Source: Clostridium kluyveri (GTDB taxonomy: Bacteria > Bacillota > Clostridia > Clostridiales > Clostridiaceae). Taken from it: DNA of 64,000 bases. The notes under the pieces were generated by a model that worked only from the letters and a program-made list of their open reading frames with translations, searched no databases and was not told where the DNA came from. This document shows, piece after piece, positions 1-8,555 of the stretch. Both the position numbers and the translations under genes were made by a program. Numbering within the stretch: the stretch's first letter is position 1; every line of letters starts with the position of its first letter. The stretch lies in assembly GCF_001902295.1 (NCBI RefSeq), contig NZ_CP018335.1, positions 2,108,001-2,172,000 on the forward strand. The letters run 5' to 3'.

Positions 1-183
1 TATTCTCATGGTATCCATCTGTTTTATTTGATCCAGGGCTATTTTTTGGATTCCCTGTCCAAAGCCTGCCATTAAAACCACCAGCATTGCCCCTATAGCT
101 ATGCCAAAGGATGTAAGTACAGTACGGATTTTTCTCCTGCCAAGATCTGAAAATGCCATTTTTAAACAATCTGAAAATTTCAT
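1..183 (-). CDS. ABC transporter permease, MacB/FtsX type (N-terminal part, cut by window edge)
   Basis: The first 61 codons of a permease are visible; the rest lies left of the window. The start at 183 follows an AGGAGG-type ribosome binding site. The N-terminus (MKFSDCLKMAFSDLGRRKIR, then a hydrophobic stretch starting TVLTSFGIAIGAML) has the charged tail plus first membrane helix of MacB-type permeases and closely resembles the start of the permease just upstream in transcription order. The gap to that gene is only 13 nt, so the two permeases and the ATPase very likely form one operon encoding an efflux or lipoprotein-type ABC system. The substrate is unknown. Confidence 0.85.
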   Translation of the reverse strand, partial: MKFSDCLKMAFSDLGRRKIRTVLTSFGIAIGAMLVVLMAGFGQGIQKIALDQIKQMDTMRI

Positions 184-196
184 GTAAATCTCCTCC

Positions 197-1516
197 TTAT
201 GAATTTAAAGCATCTACAGGATTCATCTTTGAAGCTTTTCTGGACGGATAAATCCCTGATATTATGGAAATGGCAATTGAAAAGGCCAAAGTAGCCAGTG
301 GAAGCCAAAGAGGCATATTCAAATTAACAGATTGTGTTATATCCCTGCTTTTCATATACATGTTCAAGGCAAACTGAATTATGCCTAAATTTATACTGCT
401 AAATACAATTCCCATTATACCCCCTATAAACCCTATTACTCCTGACTGGGTGATAAATATGTTGTGGATATTATTTCTATTTGCTCCTAATGACTTCATT
501 ATACCTATAAATCTAGTTCTCTCATATATAACCATAGTCATGGTATTTACAATACCCACACTGGCAACAAACAACACTATTAATCCAAGGAGGGCAAGTA
601 TTACTTTTATTACCTTAAACGAATTCTGTATTTTTTCTATCATATCCTGATAGCTGACGTATAAATACCCCATTTTTTTTATTGAATTTGTTATATCAGA
701 AACATTTTTCGAATCCTTTGTATATACAATTACACTGTCATATCCCAAATTTTCTATGTAATCCTTCTGAAGCGAAGTATAACTGCTGATTTCTGAAGCA
801 ATATCCAGTGATGATATTATTTTTTCATCCTCATGGAACTTATCTCCTATTATCCCAACTATTTTTGCTTTAATCTGAAAAGGCTGCAGAGTAATATTGG
901 AATTATTGGTTCTAGACTGTGTAATCAGTGCATCCTTTCCCAGAACTTCATTGTAATTTTTTATGCCCATGGAGTCCAGATATTTTTTGCTTACAAGTAA
1001 TGCTTCCTTATCTGATTTTACTAAATTTCTCCCTGCAATTATAGGTTTTAAGCTGCTATCTTTATTTTTATCTCTAACAGATGCAATTTTTTCATCTGTA
1101 AAATAATTATCGTTATTGTAAAGTGCCGTTATTTTAGTTCCTTGATTATCTTCCTTATTTTCTATCTTTATATTTTCTGCAGATGTATTTACAAATGCCT
1201 GTACATTTTCTACATTCTTTATATCTTTAAACTTCTCAACGGTATCTCCACCAATCTTTTTGAACATATCATTCATGTCAATATCACCAGAGTCTGTTTC
1301 ATACATATCATAATATTTAAAGTTCATTACCTGAATTTGCTTTAACTGTGAAACATCCACCTCTTTTAAAATTAAATTCTCACCTGAGGTTCCAATACTC
1401 ACAAGAGTCACTATCAGCATAGTTCCAATGGCAACTGCCAGAGAAGTGAGAAAGGTTCTTCCTTTTCTGCTCCCAAGGCCATTTAAAGCCACTTTTAATA
1501 TGTCTTTAAATTTCAT
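197..1516 (-). CDS. ABC transporter permease with MacB periplasmic-type core and FtsX domain
   Basis: 439 residues. A charged N-terminus and first membrane helix (about residues 20-45) are followed by a large extracytoplasmic domain (about 46-300). Three C-terminal helices (about 305-330, 355-385, 405-430) carry the FtsX signature area around YERTRFIGIMKSLGANRNNI. This is the MacB/FtsX layout; such permeases work with an ATPase in mechanotransmission or in export of peptides, drugs or lipoproteins rather than classical import. It overlaps the upstream ATPase gene by 11 nt and is followed 13 nt later by a second permease, suggesting a heterodimeric permease. No substrate-specific feature is visible. 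Confidence 0.9.
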   Translation of the reverse strand: MKFKDILKVALNGLGSRKGRTFLTSLAVAIGTMLIVTLVSIGTSGENLILKEVDVSQLKQIQVMNFKYYDMYETDSGDIDMNDMFKKIGGDTVEKFKDIKNVENVQAFVNTSAENIKIENKEDNQGTKITALYNNDNYFTDEKIASVRDKNKDSSLKPIIAGRNLVKSDKEALLVSKKYLDSMGIKNYNEVLGKDALITQSRTNNSNITLQPFQIKAKIVGIIGDKFHEDEKIISSLDIASEISSYTSLQKDYIENLGYDSVIVYTKDSKNVSDITNSIKKMGYLYVSYQDMIEKIQNSFKVIKVILALLGLIVLFVASVGIVNTMTMVIYERTRFIGIMKSLGANRNNIHNIFITQSGVIGFIGGIMGIVFSSINLGIIQFALNMYMKSRDITQSVNLNMPLWLPLATLAFSIAISIISGIYPSRKASKMNPVDALNS

Positions 1517-2186
1517 CCTGTTCTACCTCCTGCACTTTACCATCTTTTATATTTATAATTCTCCTTGCCCTTTTTGCCTCTTCCATGTTATGGGTAACCA
1601 TAATAACTGTATACCCTCTCTCATTCAAATCACTTAAAAGATTCATTATAAGTTGTCCATTTTTTGAATCCAAATTTCCTGTGGGCTCATCTGCAAAAAT
1701 TATTCTAGGTTCATTTACAAGAGCTCTTGCTATACTCACCCTCTGACGCTGTCCTCCCGAAAGCTCTGTGGGCTTATTTTTTATCTTATCTTTAAGTCCC
1801 ACCATTTCAAGGGCCTTTTCTGCCTTTACTTTCCTCTTTCTTTTATCAATACCAGAAAATATCAAAGGCATCATCACATTTTCAAGGGCAGTTTGTGTAT
1901 TCTCAAGATTAAAGGATTGAAATACAAAGCCCACAGACTTATTTCTATACTTTGACATATCCTTATCCTTAAGCTTGCTTATATCCTTTCCGTCTATAAA
2001 AATACTTCCTGATGTAGGTGTATCAAGCCCTCCCACAAGATGCATCAAAGTAGATTTACCTGAACCTGAAGGTCCTACTATAGCTGCAAATTCGCCTTCT
2101 TTAATAGTTAAATTTACATTATCCAGTGCAATTACCTTTTCCTTACCCATATTATAAATCTTTGAGACATTTTTTATTTCTATCAT
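1506..2186 (-). CDS. ABC transporter ATP-binding protein, MacB/LolD type
   Basis: An ATPase of 226 residues when started at the ATG at 2186, chosen because GGAGGAAAATTAT sits directly before it; a longer frame to 2276 runs through the promoter palindrome and is unlikely. It has Walker A GPSGSGKST, signature LSGGQRQRVSIARAL, Walker B IIFADEPTGNLD and the H-loop VTHNMEEAKRA, all intact. The MacB/LolD class is indicated by the phrase DEPTGNLD and by the FtsX-type permeases encoded immediately downstream. It overlaps the first permease by 11 nt, implying translational coupling. It should energise the two permeases at the cytoplasmic membrane face. Confidence 0.93.
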   Translation of the reverse strand: MIEIKNVSKIYNMGKEKVIALDNVNLTIKEGEFAAIVGPSGSGKSTLMHLVGGLDTPTSGSIFIDGKDISKLKDKDMSKYRNKSVGFVFQSFNLENTQTALENVMMPLIFSGIDKRKRKVKAEKALEMVGLKDKIKNKPTELSGGQRQRVSIARALVNEPRIIFADEPTGNLDSKNGQLIMNLLSDLNERGYTVIMVTHNMEEAKRARRIINIKDGKVQEVEQDEI

Positions 2187-2219
2187 ATAATTTTCCTCCA
2201 TTTTCAAGATAATACTATT

Positions 2220-2276
2220 CAGATATTCTTCTAGTGTATTATAACTATAGTACACTAGAAGAATATCTGTTGTCAA
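2220..2276 (-). promoter_or_regulatory. Promoter overlapped by a perfect 19-bp inverted repeat (operator) upstream of the MacB-type operon
   Basis: Reading leftward, TTGACA (2276-2271), an 18-nt spacer and TACTAT (2252-2247) form a good housekeeping promoter. A perfect inverted repeat, 2220-2238 against 2251-2269 with a 12-nt spacer, covers the -10 and most of the spacer. A repressor bound there would block the promoter. No regulator gene adjoins it, so the cognate protein is unknown. As RNA the arms could also form a hairpin, but no T-run follows. Confidence 0.6.
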
Positions 2277-3051
2277 TATAACTTTATAATGAGGATGTAA
2301 TTAGCCAAATCCTCCAAGTTTTTCAAGATGGGGAATACACATCTTATTTTTCAGGGTATGATATTTTTTTCAATTTCCCATCTCTTAAAATATAGATTCT
2401 CTATTTCTTTTCTACTGAATTCAGTTAGAAATTGGTTACCAAATCAACTAAAAAATATCTCCAGCAATTAGAAAAAGATATTAACAAGGATCTAATAACT
2501 CATGGAAAAAATATTCACTTGATTTTTTGAGGCTATGTAGGGTTAAAGCTTCTGCTACATCTGACCGTCACAATTAAGTGACATCCTCTCACAAACAGGA
2601 AAAAGCCGCTTTGATACAATGGAAACCTCCTATCCCAAAGCCACCGCTGCCGTTAAGGGGAAAAAAGGACGCACTAATCACGCCCTCCGCACACTCTTTT
2701 TTCGATCAAGTGATTCTTAGGTTCAGGTGGAGTTTGCTTTAAGAACTGCTTATCTCCATCTGAACCTTATTAACAGTATTCTTAGTGTCTTTAGCACTTA
2801 GAATACGTATCCTTTAGGGGAAGAACTTATCCAGGCGCATAGCAGTGCTTATCTCCCACTTTGAAGAAGATGGGAGTATTAGCAATGGTAGCGTTCGGAT
2901 AAAGAAAAGCAGCGGCTTTGATTTTCGTTATCAAAACCACCGCTTGGCTACCGCTGTTCTATTGAGAACTATAGACTATTAGTCGTCGTAACCGAGGTTT
3001 TTTTTTATTTTTCAATGGTAGAAGCTTTTTTGGTGTCGGGTAAAAACTTTT
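2277..3051. other. 775-bp gene-free stretch with degenerate repeat material
   Basis: No intact gene is supported. Between about 2580 and 2960 the DNA is GC-richer than its flanks and holds short inverted segments plus a repeat copy (see 2704-2900) related to sequences near 54.1 and 61.4 kb. A short open stretch at 2620-2718 (peptide ending TLFFRSSDS, then a stop) is probably decayed coding DNA. This looks like the debris of one or more mobile elements between the AT-rich MacB operon and the GC-richer ABC/TetR block. Confidence 0.5.
2704..2900 (+). repeat. Dispersed repeat, copy A (hairpin-rich; related copies near 54.1 and 61.4 kb)
   Basis: The block from 2704 (ATCAAGTGATTCTTAGG...) contains an imperfect hairpin, AGGTTCAGGTGGAG pairing with CTCCATCTGAACCT, and further on a hairpin CTCCCA...TGGGAG. 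A shorter relative lies at 54073-54202 on the same strand, and the first 35 bp recur inverted at 61393-61430 with about one mismatch. Both hairpins are kept in the 54-kb copy despite base changes. It may be a structured RNA, a mobile-element end or decayed coding DNA. Confidence 0.6.
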
Positions 3052-5304
3052 CTATTCCGTTCCCACCTTTAGCGCCTCACTCATAGAAACCGCATTGACT
3101 TTTTTCCTGCACAACAGCTTCGACAATTCATAGGAGACCATTACGACGACAAATCCTACTACAATGTAAAGAGGATCAATCATCAAGGGCATTGAAAAAG
3201 TAATGCTGTTTTCCAATGCTTTCATCAGCCCTCCCATTGCCGCAAAACTGAGCGGGATTCCAATGAGATACCCGAGTATCACGACAGTTGTTGAGCTATT
3301 CAGGATTAGAGAATTCACTTCCTTTTTCCGGTATCCGAAAATCTTCATCAGTGAAATCGTGTTCTTATTTTCTTCAATAATCATGGAAGTAACAACATAG
3401 ATGATAAGCACTCCAATGAGAAACGCCACCGCTGAAACGAAAAAGATCAGCGACACCACGGGCGCCATGGATTCTCTTACCGCAGCAGCCTTCTCTTCCA
3501 TGGACACTACGTTGTACGGCTGGTTTTCTGGAATATCCAGTAGCTTGTTACTGCCAAGCCCCGTGTAGCTTTCTTCCGGCATCCCGAATTTCTCATTATA
3601 CTCGGCAAGCGGCATAAAGATAAACCTGTTATAGGAATCCGCGATACTGTCGATTTTCAACGAAAATTCCTGATAGTCCGCTTTGCGGACGATGGTAATC
3701 GTGTCTCCCGGCTTTGCCTTTAGCCGATCAGCAAGTGGCCTCGTTATAATAACCTGATTCATACTCAGTCTGTTGCCGGATTCATCCATAAGCGTATACA
3801 TTGCGGAATCCGGCATAACACCAGTGACATAAAAATCTCTGTTATCATCACCCATTGGCAGAAATTTCGATGCAGAGAAAGGTTCGGAGCCCGCAGGCGG
3901 CCGCCCATTTTGCAGGTTATAGAAGACATACTCGTACTGGAAATTGTATGAGCCTTCCACATTACTTGTCAGGAGATAATCCATACCACTTTTCAGGAAA
4001 AAGCCATAGAGCAGAAGCAGTGTGGCCACTACGCAGCCGCCGAGCAGCAAGGCAAGCCGGGACAGACTGCGGAGTTGTTCCCGAATCTTGAATTTCAAAG
4101 TAAATTTAAGTTTTTCAAGATGAAACCTGCGCTCCAGAAAATTTACCTTACTCTTTTTCCTATTCCCCTTCATCAGCTCGGCGGGCGAATATTTCAGCTC
4201 TTTATGGATCACAAGGAAGCCGCTCAATCCAAGGAATAAAACGGGGAGGAGAAGGCTCGTGATGATCACAACCGGATTATAATTAATTCTGGTCAACGGT
4301 ATGTCGAAGTAACCGAGCAGAAACAGCAAAAAGGCACGCACGGTAAACAACCCAATGATGGTTCCAATGACACCTCCGATTGCGGCGATAACAAGCGGGA
4401 ATTTCAAATAATAGTGATAAAGTTCCTTCCTTTTATATCCTAACGCATACAATGCGCCTGCGATTACCGATTCGCGCTTGATCATCCGCCCAATGATGTT
4501 GCCAAGTAAAACAGCAGTCAACAATAGAACCGCGATAGGTACAACCTTGCTCATAAAATTTATGGAATCATTTTTCATTGTGGCAGAGTTGACCCGGCTA
4601 TTTCCGCTGGTATCCGTCCATTGCCCGATGCCTATACCCCGGCTTTTCAGCATCTCTATGAATTTTGCCGACTGGGCACGCGGGCTTTCTTTCGGATGAT
4701 TGAATTTCACCGCGTAGAAACTGCTTCCTTTGCCGAGCGCAGCAAAGTCCTCGCGGCTTACGACTGCAATACCAAAGTTCTGCGGCGAATATACGAGGTC
4801 CGTTTCTGATTTCAGCGGATAAATATAATTCGGCAGTGCCATAAAACCAGCAACCGTAAACTGCTTATCCATTATGGTCAGCACATCACCGATTTTATAA
4901 TTTTGGGCGGCGGCAAAAGCCGGGTTGAGCAGGATTTCTCCGCTTCCGTTTAGTTCATTGCCTTCGATGATGACCGGAATATTGATTTTATCATTTTTAG
5001 TGAAAACGCGCAGCGTGATCCCTTCTAAAAGCACATAATCGATGCTTTTGCCTTCCTCAATGACCGCGTCTCCCGCCAGTTCAAGCTCGGGTAAACTATC
5101 TATGCTTTTGTCAGTTATAAAAGAAGCGTCTTCCTGCACATATCCTTTTTCAAATTCATTCGTTAGCCGTTTTAGGTTGCTACCTACTAAAACCATACCC
5201 GTAAACAGCACGCAACTTAAAAGAATCAGTAAAACGGAGCCGATATATTGCGCCTTGTTCTCGAAGAAAACACGTTTGATTCTCTTATTGATGACCATTA
5301 CCAT
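3052..5304 (-). CDS. ABC transporter permease, large FtsX-domain type (750 aa)
   Basis: A 750-residue membrane protein. It has an N-terminal helix (about residues 17-37), an extracytoplasmic domain, a first helix bundle (about 255-370) carrying an FtsX-like domain, another helix near 420, a second extracytoplasmic domain, and a final helix bundle (about 620-735) with a second FtsX-like domain around MIIEENKNTISLMKIFGYR. Double-FtsX permeases of this size are typical of Firmicute drug or peptide ABC systems. Its start overlaps the ATPase stop by 7 nt; an alternative ATG lies two codons downstream. Codon use and G+C are distinctly higher than in the flanking clostridial genes, as in the next two genes, suggesting the three arrived together. 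Confidence 0.9.
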   Translation of the reverse strand: MVMVINKRIKRVFFENKAQYIGSVLLILLSCVLFTGMVLVGSNLKRLTNEFEKGYVQEDASFITDKSIDSLPELELAGDAVIEEGKSIDYVLLEGITLRVFTKNDKINIPVIIEGNELNGSGEILLNPAFAAAQNYKIGDVLTIMDKQFTVAGFMALPNYIYPLKSETDLVYSPQNFGIAVVSREDFAALGKGSSFYAVKFNHPKESPRAQSAKFIEMLKSRGIGIGQWTDTSGNSRVNSATMKNDSINFMSKVVPIAVLLLTAVLLGNIIGRMIKRESVIAGALYALGYKRKELYHYYLKFPLVIAAIGGVIGTIIGLFTVRAFLLFLLGYFDIPLTRINYNPVVIITSLLLPVLFLGLSGFLVIHKELKYSPAELMKGNRKKSKVNFLERRFHLEKLKFTLKFKIREQLRSLSRLALLLGGCVVATLLLLYGFFLKSGMDYLLTSNVEGSYNFQYEYVFYNLQNGRPPAGSEPFSASKFLPMGDDNRDFYVTGVMPDSAMYTLMDESGNRLSMNQVIITRPLADRLKAKPGDTITIVRKADYQEFSLKIDSIADSYNRFIFMPLAEYNEKFGMPEESYTGLGSNKLLDIPENQPYNVVSMEEKAAAVRESMAPVVSLIFFVSAVAFLIGVLIIYVVTSMIIEENKNTISLMKIFGYRKKEVNSLILNSSTTVVILGYLIGIPLSFAAMGGLMKALENSITFSMPLMIDPLYIVVGFVVVMVSYELSKLLCRKKVNAVSMSEALKVGTE

Positions 5305-5996
5305 TCAATCCTTTCCGCTGGAACAATTTGCTCATTCGCCAATTCTTCCACGATTTCACCGCTCCTGAGTTTGAACACCTGGTTCGACATACCGGCAATG
5401 GCGACGTTGTGGGTGATCATCAAAATGGTGGTTCCATATTTCTTGTTCACCTCTTGCAGGAGTTTCAAAATGCTGCGAGACGTCTGAAAATCCAGCGCTC
5501 CGGTTGGTTCATCACAAAGCAGCAGCTTCGGATTTTTGACAATCGCCCTTGCAATGGATACCCGCTGCTGTTCACCACCGGAAAGCTCCCGGGGGAAGCG
5601 GTGCTTTTTATCCTGCATACCGACTGCTGCTAAAACTTCGTCAGTATCGAGAGGTGATTTACTTATATTGGATACCACTTCAATGTTCTCCCCAACTGTA
5701 AGATTGGGAATCAAATTATAAAACTGGAAGACGAAACCAACGTCCCGGCGCCGATAATCGGTTAACCCATCATCATTCAGATTGTTGATCTCAACACCGT
5801 CAACGAAAACCCGTCCACTGTCCCCGCGATCGATACCCCCGAGGATATTCATCAGTGTGGATTTTCCAGAACCGGAAGGCCCGAGGATGACGCCGATTTC
5901 TCCCTTATCGAGCTTCATCCCGATTCCTTTTAAGACTTCGGTCTTCACCACACCCGTCGTGTAGCTTTTCTTTATGTTTTCAACATCAATGAACAT
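5298..5996 (-). CDS. ABC transporter ATP-binding protein partnering the large FtsX permease
   Basis: 232 residues, started at 5996 behind GAGGAAGATGAT. It has Walker A GPSGSGKST, signature LSGGEQQRVSIARAI, Walker B LLLCDEPTGALD and H-loop ITHNVAIAGMS, so it should be catalytically intact. DEPTGALD and the phrase MNILGGIDRGDSG place it in the MacB/LolD-like class that pairs with FtsX permeases. It lies between a TetR regulator gene (15-nt gap) and the permease gene (7-nt overlap). The three genes share a raised G+C content and one promoter with TetR-type operators, so this is a self-regulated export cassette. The substrate is unknown. Confidence 0.93.
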   Translation of the reverse strand: MFIDVENIKKSYTTGVVKTEVLKGIGMKLDKGEIGVILGPSGSGKSTLMNILGGIDRGDSGRVFVDGVEINNLNDDGLTDYRRRDVGFVFQFYNLIPNLTVGENIEVVSNISKSPLDTDEVLAAVGMQDKKHRFPRELSGGEQQRVSIARAIVKNPKLLLCDEPTGALDFQTSRSILKLLQEVNKKYGTTILMITHNVAIAGMSNQVFKLRSGEIVEELANEQIVPAERIEW

Positions 5997-6011
5997 ATCA
6001 TCTTCCTCCTT

Positions 6012-6692
6012 TTATCGATATAAGATTTTGCAAAGAATCTGCAGATACTCGTCAAGCTCTCTTAGCATTTCCTCAGAATGCGCCTTGTAGGCGTCAACAT
6101 CGTCGCCATACCGGAACAAGCTGTCGATGTAGCCATGCATCGTCCACATAATGATGTTTTGTGCCTTTTCACTGTCAATATCATCCTTGAACAGCATATT
6201 GTCATGATTGGATCTTTGGCGGACCAACTGCACCGCAATAAAGGGCGACGATTGCGGCAAATCTCCCGGAAGCCCTTCCGGAAAAACATCCTTTACTGCT
6301 GAGTCAGAGTAGGTTTTCACCAGAAACCCAAACATAAGCGGGTAACGAAAGAACATCTCTAGTTTCTGTTTTGACACAATCCTGATATTTTCAAGAAAGT
6401 CACTGCTTTCTAAAATAACCTTTCTATACTCCATAATAATAATGTCCAGTGAATACTTAATGAGAAACAGGAAAAGCCCCCTTTTAGAGCCAAAATAATG
6501 AAATATTAATCCCTTAGATATACCTGCCTTCTTGGCTATTTCATCTAAATTTGCCAGATGGTATCCTTTATTGAATTCCCTAAATGCTTCTGCGATAACC
6601 CGTTCACGTTTTTCTTCTTCCATAGTCATAATTTTATGGTCTTTGATTTTATATTCACATATAAATTCGGCATCGTCTTTCTTCCTCGCCAT
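6012..6692 (-). CDS. TetR/AcrR-family transcriptional regulator
   Basis: About 226 residues from the ATG at 6692 (GGAGGTTATATTA before it; a start at 6713 lacks a site). An N-terminal helix-turn-helix (about residues 33-75, around NLDEIAKKAGISKGLIFHYF) has the SKGLIFHYFGSKRGLF form typical of TetR. The C-terminal helical ligand domain shows no recognisable specificity. It is first in the operon with the ABC ATPase and permease, and near-identical palindromes flank its promoter, so it probably represses itself and the transporter until a ligand, perhaps the exported compound, binds. Confidence 0.9.
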   Translation of the reverse strand: MARKKDDAEFICEYKIKDHKIMTMEEEKRERVIAEAFREFNKGYHLANLDEIAKKAGISKGLIFHYFGSKRGLFLFLIKYSLDIIIMEYRKVILESSDFLENIRIVSKQKLEMFFRYPLMFGFLVKTYSDSAVKDVFPEGLPGDLPQSSPFIAVQLVRQRSNHDNMLFKDDIDSEKAQNIIMWTMHGYIDSLFRYGDDVDAYKAHSEEMLRELDEYLQILCKILYR

Positions 6693-6717
6693 TAATATAA
6701 CCTCCAACCTCATATTC

Positions 6718-6776
6718 TATTGACTTAAAAGTCAATATATCTATTTCAGTATAGCATCCGTTGACTCTGAAGTCAA
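6718..6776 (-). promoter_or_regulatory. TetR-ABC operon promoter with two operator-like palindromes
   Basis: Reading leftward, TTGACT (6776-6771), a 17-nt spacer and TATACT (6753-6748) make a strong promoter. One palindrome, TTGACTCTGAAGTCAA (6761-6776), covers the -35. A second, TATTGACTTaaAAGTCAATA (6718-6737), lies just downstream of the start site region. Both have the same 7+2+7 geometry, as expected for a dimeric TetR repressor. The adjacent TetR is the obvious candidate. Confidence 0.72.
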
Positions 6777-6876
6777 TAACGCATACAAAAGTTTGCATGC
6801 CATAGGGTTAGGGCATCATAGTGCTGTGAGAGCATGGACTCTATAACCTGCATTCGCCTTCACAAAACGGTAAGCA

Positions 6877-6901
6877 GGGCAACTGGTGGCCACAGTTGCC
6901 C
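6877..6901. terminator. Perfect hairpin, possible terminator
   Basis: GGGCAACTG (6877-6885) and CAGTTGCCC (6893-6901) are perfect inverted repeats around a 7-nt loop. On the plus strand ATTTTC follows, a weak T-run. It lies between the divergent TetR gene and the small plus-strand gene at 7041, so it could end stray transcription or be the relic of an element end. Confidence 0.4.
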
Positions 6902-6936
6902 ATTTTCTGATTGAATATTATCTAATAATTATTCGT

Positions 6937-6967
6937 TCTACTCAAAAGTCAATAATTCTGATATAAT
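6937..6967 (+). promoter_or_regulatory. Third, half-conserved TetR-type site next to a -10 box before the 7041 gene
   Basis: AAGTCAA at 6946-6952 matches one arm of the two operators at 6718-6776 with the same spacing, while the other arm (6937-6943) is only partly conserved. A TATAAT box lies at 6962-6967, but the matching -35 (around 6939-6944) is poor. If functional, the TetR would also control the gene starting at 7041. Confidence 0.35.
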
Positions 6968-7040
6968 ATTTACAATAGATAATTATGATTATAATGCGTG
7001 TAGGTGTGGCAAATTTATATGTTGTGAGGAGTTTGAGTTG

Positions 7041-7439
7041 ATGGATGATTCCACGAAGATAGATATGGAGGAAGCACTCCGAGCCATAGCTTCAATGATT
7101 GAGCGGAGTGAGAAAGCACAAGAAAAATTTGCACAAGGTACTTCCCAGTACACGTTGCAAAGGAACAGGATCAAAGCGCTTTATGTAGCCTCGTCATTAA
7201 TAATAAATGAATTAGCAGAGAATGATGTAACAGATAAATTTACGAAAGAAGACTTGGAAAAAGCGCTTGCACCAATAGCTTCACTGATTAGCAAGAGTGA
7301 GAAAGCCCAGAAAAAATTAGACCAAGGCACCTGGCAGCATACGATGCTCAGGGATAATCTCAAAGCACTATATATAGCTTCACCATTGTTAACAAAGGCA
7401 TCGAGCGAAATAAATGCCAGAAAAGAGCAGACAGAATAA
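7041..7439 (+). CDS. Hypothetical protein made of two tandem ~46-residue repeats
   Basis: 132 residues from the ATG at 7041, 9 nt after GAGGAG. I do not recognise a family. The sequence is an internal duplication. The first unit starts MEEALRAIASMIERSEKAQE and has the core QYTLQRNRIKALYVASSLI. The second starts LEKALAPIASLISKSEKAQK and has QHTMLRDNLKALYIASPLL. Each unit looks like a helix pair, with conserved SEKAQ-K, QGT and R-KALY-AS motifs. There is no signal peptide or membrane segment, so it is probably a small cytosolic helical protein. Expression may be linked to the divergent TetR through the half site at 6937-6952. Confidence 0.72.
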   Translation: MDDSTKIDMEEALRAIASMIERSEKAQEKFAQGTSQYTLQRNRIKALYVASSLIINELAENDVTDKFTKEDLEKALAPIASLISKSEKAQKKLDQGTWQHTMLRDNLKALYIASPLLTKASSEINARKEQTE

Positions 7440-7484
7440 TATATCCGTGGTATAAGTATAATTCTCAGATAATTAATTGACGCT

Positions 7485-8072
7485 TTATTCAGATAAAATT
7501 TCGTCAATTAATCCATAATCTTTTGCTTGTTCAGCTGTCATATAACAATCTCTTTCCATATCTTCTTTAATTTTTTTTATGGGCTGACCCGTAAGATTAG
7601 CATATATCTCATTCAGCTTTTCTTTTGTCCTTTCAAGCCAATCACTATGAATCTTTATATCTGTGGCTTGCCCTTGAAGTCCTCCTGATATTGAAGGCTG
7701 ATGAATGAGCACTTCACTATTTTGCAATGCAAAGCGTTTACCCTTAGTCCCTGATGCCAGCAGCAGTGAAGCGGCACTCCCCGACTGACCTATACTAATT
7801 GTAGAAACATCACATTTAATATAATTCATTGTATCCATAATGGCGAACCCATCTGTTACAGAACCACCGGGGCTATTAATATAAAAATGAATATCTTTAT
7901 CACTGTCCTCAGATTCTAGAAAAAGCATTTGTGCTATAATTAAACTTGCTGATTCATTAGTTACCATGCCATTAAGCATTATAATCCTATCACTTAGTAG
8001 TCTTGAAAAAATATCATAAGAACGCTCTCCACGAGATGTGTGTTTAATTACCATTGGTACAAGATTACTCAT
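7485..8072 (-). CDS. clpP: ATP-dependent Clp protease proteolytic subunit (ClpP paralogue)
   Basis: 195 residues from the ATG at 8072, placed by AAGGAGGTTAAT; this is normal ClpP length. The serine protease triad is visible: Ser99 in GQSGSAAS, His124 in VLIHQP and Asp175 in MERDCYMTAEQAKDYGLID. GGSVTDGFAIMDTM matches the oxyanion-hole region of ClpP. ClpP forms a two-ring 14-mer that degrades substrates fed by ClpX or ClpC. The active-site loop GQSGSAAS differs slightly from the usual GQAASMGA, and the gene sits with an AraC regulator rather than with tig or clpX, so this is probably a secondary ClpP. It lies 19 nt after the AraC gene and is likely co-transcribed. Confidence 0.93.
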   Translation of the reverse strand: MSNLVPMVIKHTSRGERSYDIFSRLLSDRIIMLNGMVTNESASLIIAQMLFLESEDSDKDIHFYINSPGGSVTDGFAIMDTMNYIKCDVSTISIGQSGSAASLLLASGTKGKRFALQNSEVLIHQPSISGGLQGQATDIKIHSDWLERTKEKLNEIYANLTGQPIKKIKEDMERDCYMTAEQAKDYGLIDEILSE

Positions 8073-8091
8073 ATTAACCTCCTTATGCCAT

Positions 8092-8484
8092 TTATGCAGC
8101 AATATTCGTAATTTTATTGAGATATGTTCTGATACTTATAACATTATTTGATTTATTACTTCCATACACCCTCCTGTACTTTCCTGGCGTCAAGCCATAA
8201 ACTCTCCTAAAAGCTCTTGAAAATGATTCTTGAGAACCATACTGATATTTTAGAGCAATGTCCAAGATGGATTGATTTGTATGGATAAGTTCCTCTGAGG
8301 CTTTTTCCATGCGCCGCTTGTTTATATATCTGGCTGCAGATTGACCTACTATTTTATGGAATATCCTATGATAATAATACTTTGATAAATTGGCCTTTTG
8401 TGCAAGATCCTGAAGACTAATCTTATCATCTAGATTTTTTTCAATATACTTAAGCGAGTCATTCACCTTTGAGCGGTAATCCAT
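8092..8484 (-). CDS. AraC-family regulator, DNA-binding domain only
   Basis: About 130 residues from the ATG at 8484 (AAAGGAGG and a 6-nt spacer precede it; the ATG at 8490 abuts the site). Nearly the whole protein is the double helix-turn-helix of AraC/XylS regulators: SLQDLAQKANLSKYYYHRIF, then SILDIALKYQYGSQESFSRA and the closing YGLTPGKYRR. There is no ligand domain, as in MarA/SoxS-type regulators whose activity is set by their amount. It precedes clpP by 19 nt and may control its own operon. A ~40-bp block upstream (8556-8598) is shared with the leader of the MBL gene near 17.7 kb. Confidence 0.9.
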   Translation of the reverse strand: MDYRSKVNDSLKYIEKNLDDKISLQDLAQKANLSKYYYHRIFHKIVGQSAARYINKRRMEKASEELIHTNQSILDIALKYQYGSQESFSRAFRRVYGLTPGKYRRVYGSNKSNNVISIRTYLNKITNIAA

Positions 8485-8555
8485 ATACATCCTCCTTTCA
8501 AGAAGATATATTAATTATATACTTAATTTAAAATTAGTTCTTGATAATTCTTGCT

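Noticed and set aside
3855..4091. Plus-strand frames inside the FtsX permease and other GC-rich genes (also 56740-57147, 57447-58682)
   Set aside because: They lie fully inside strong conserved genes, lack start signals and arise from the higher G+C content.
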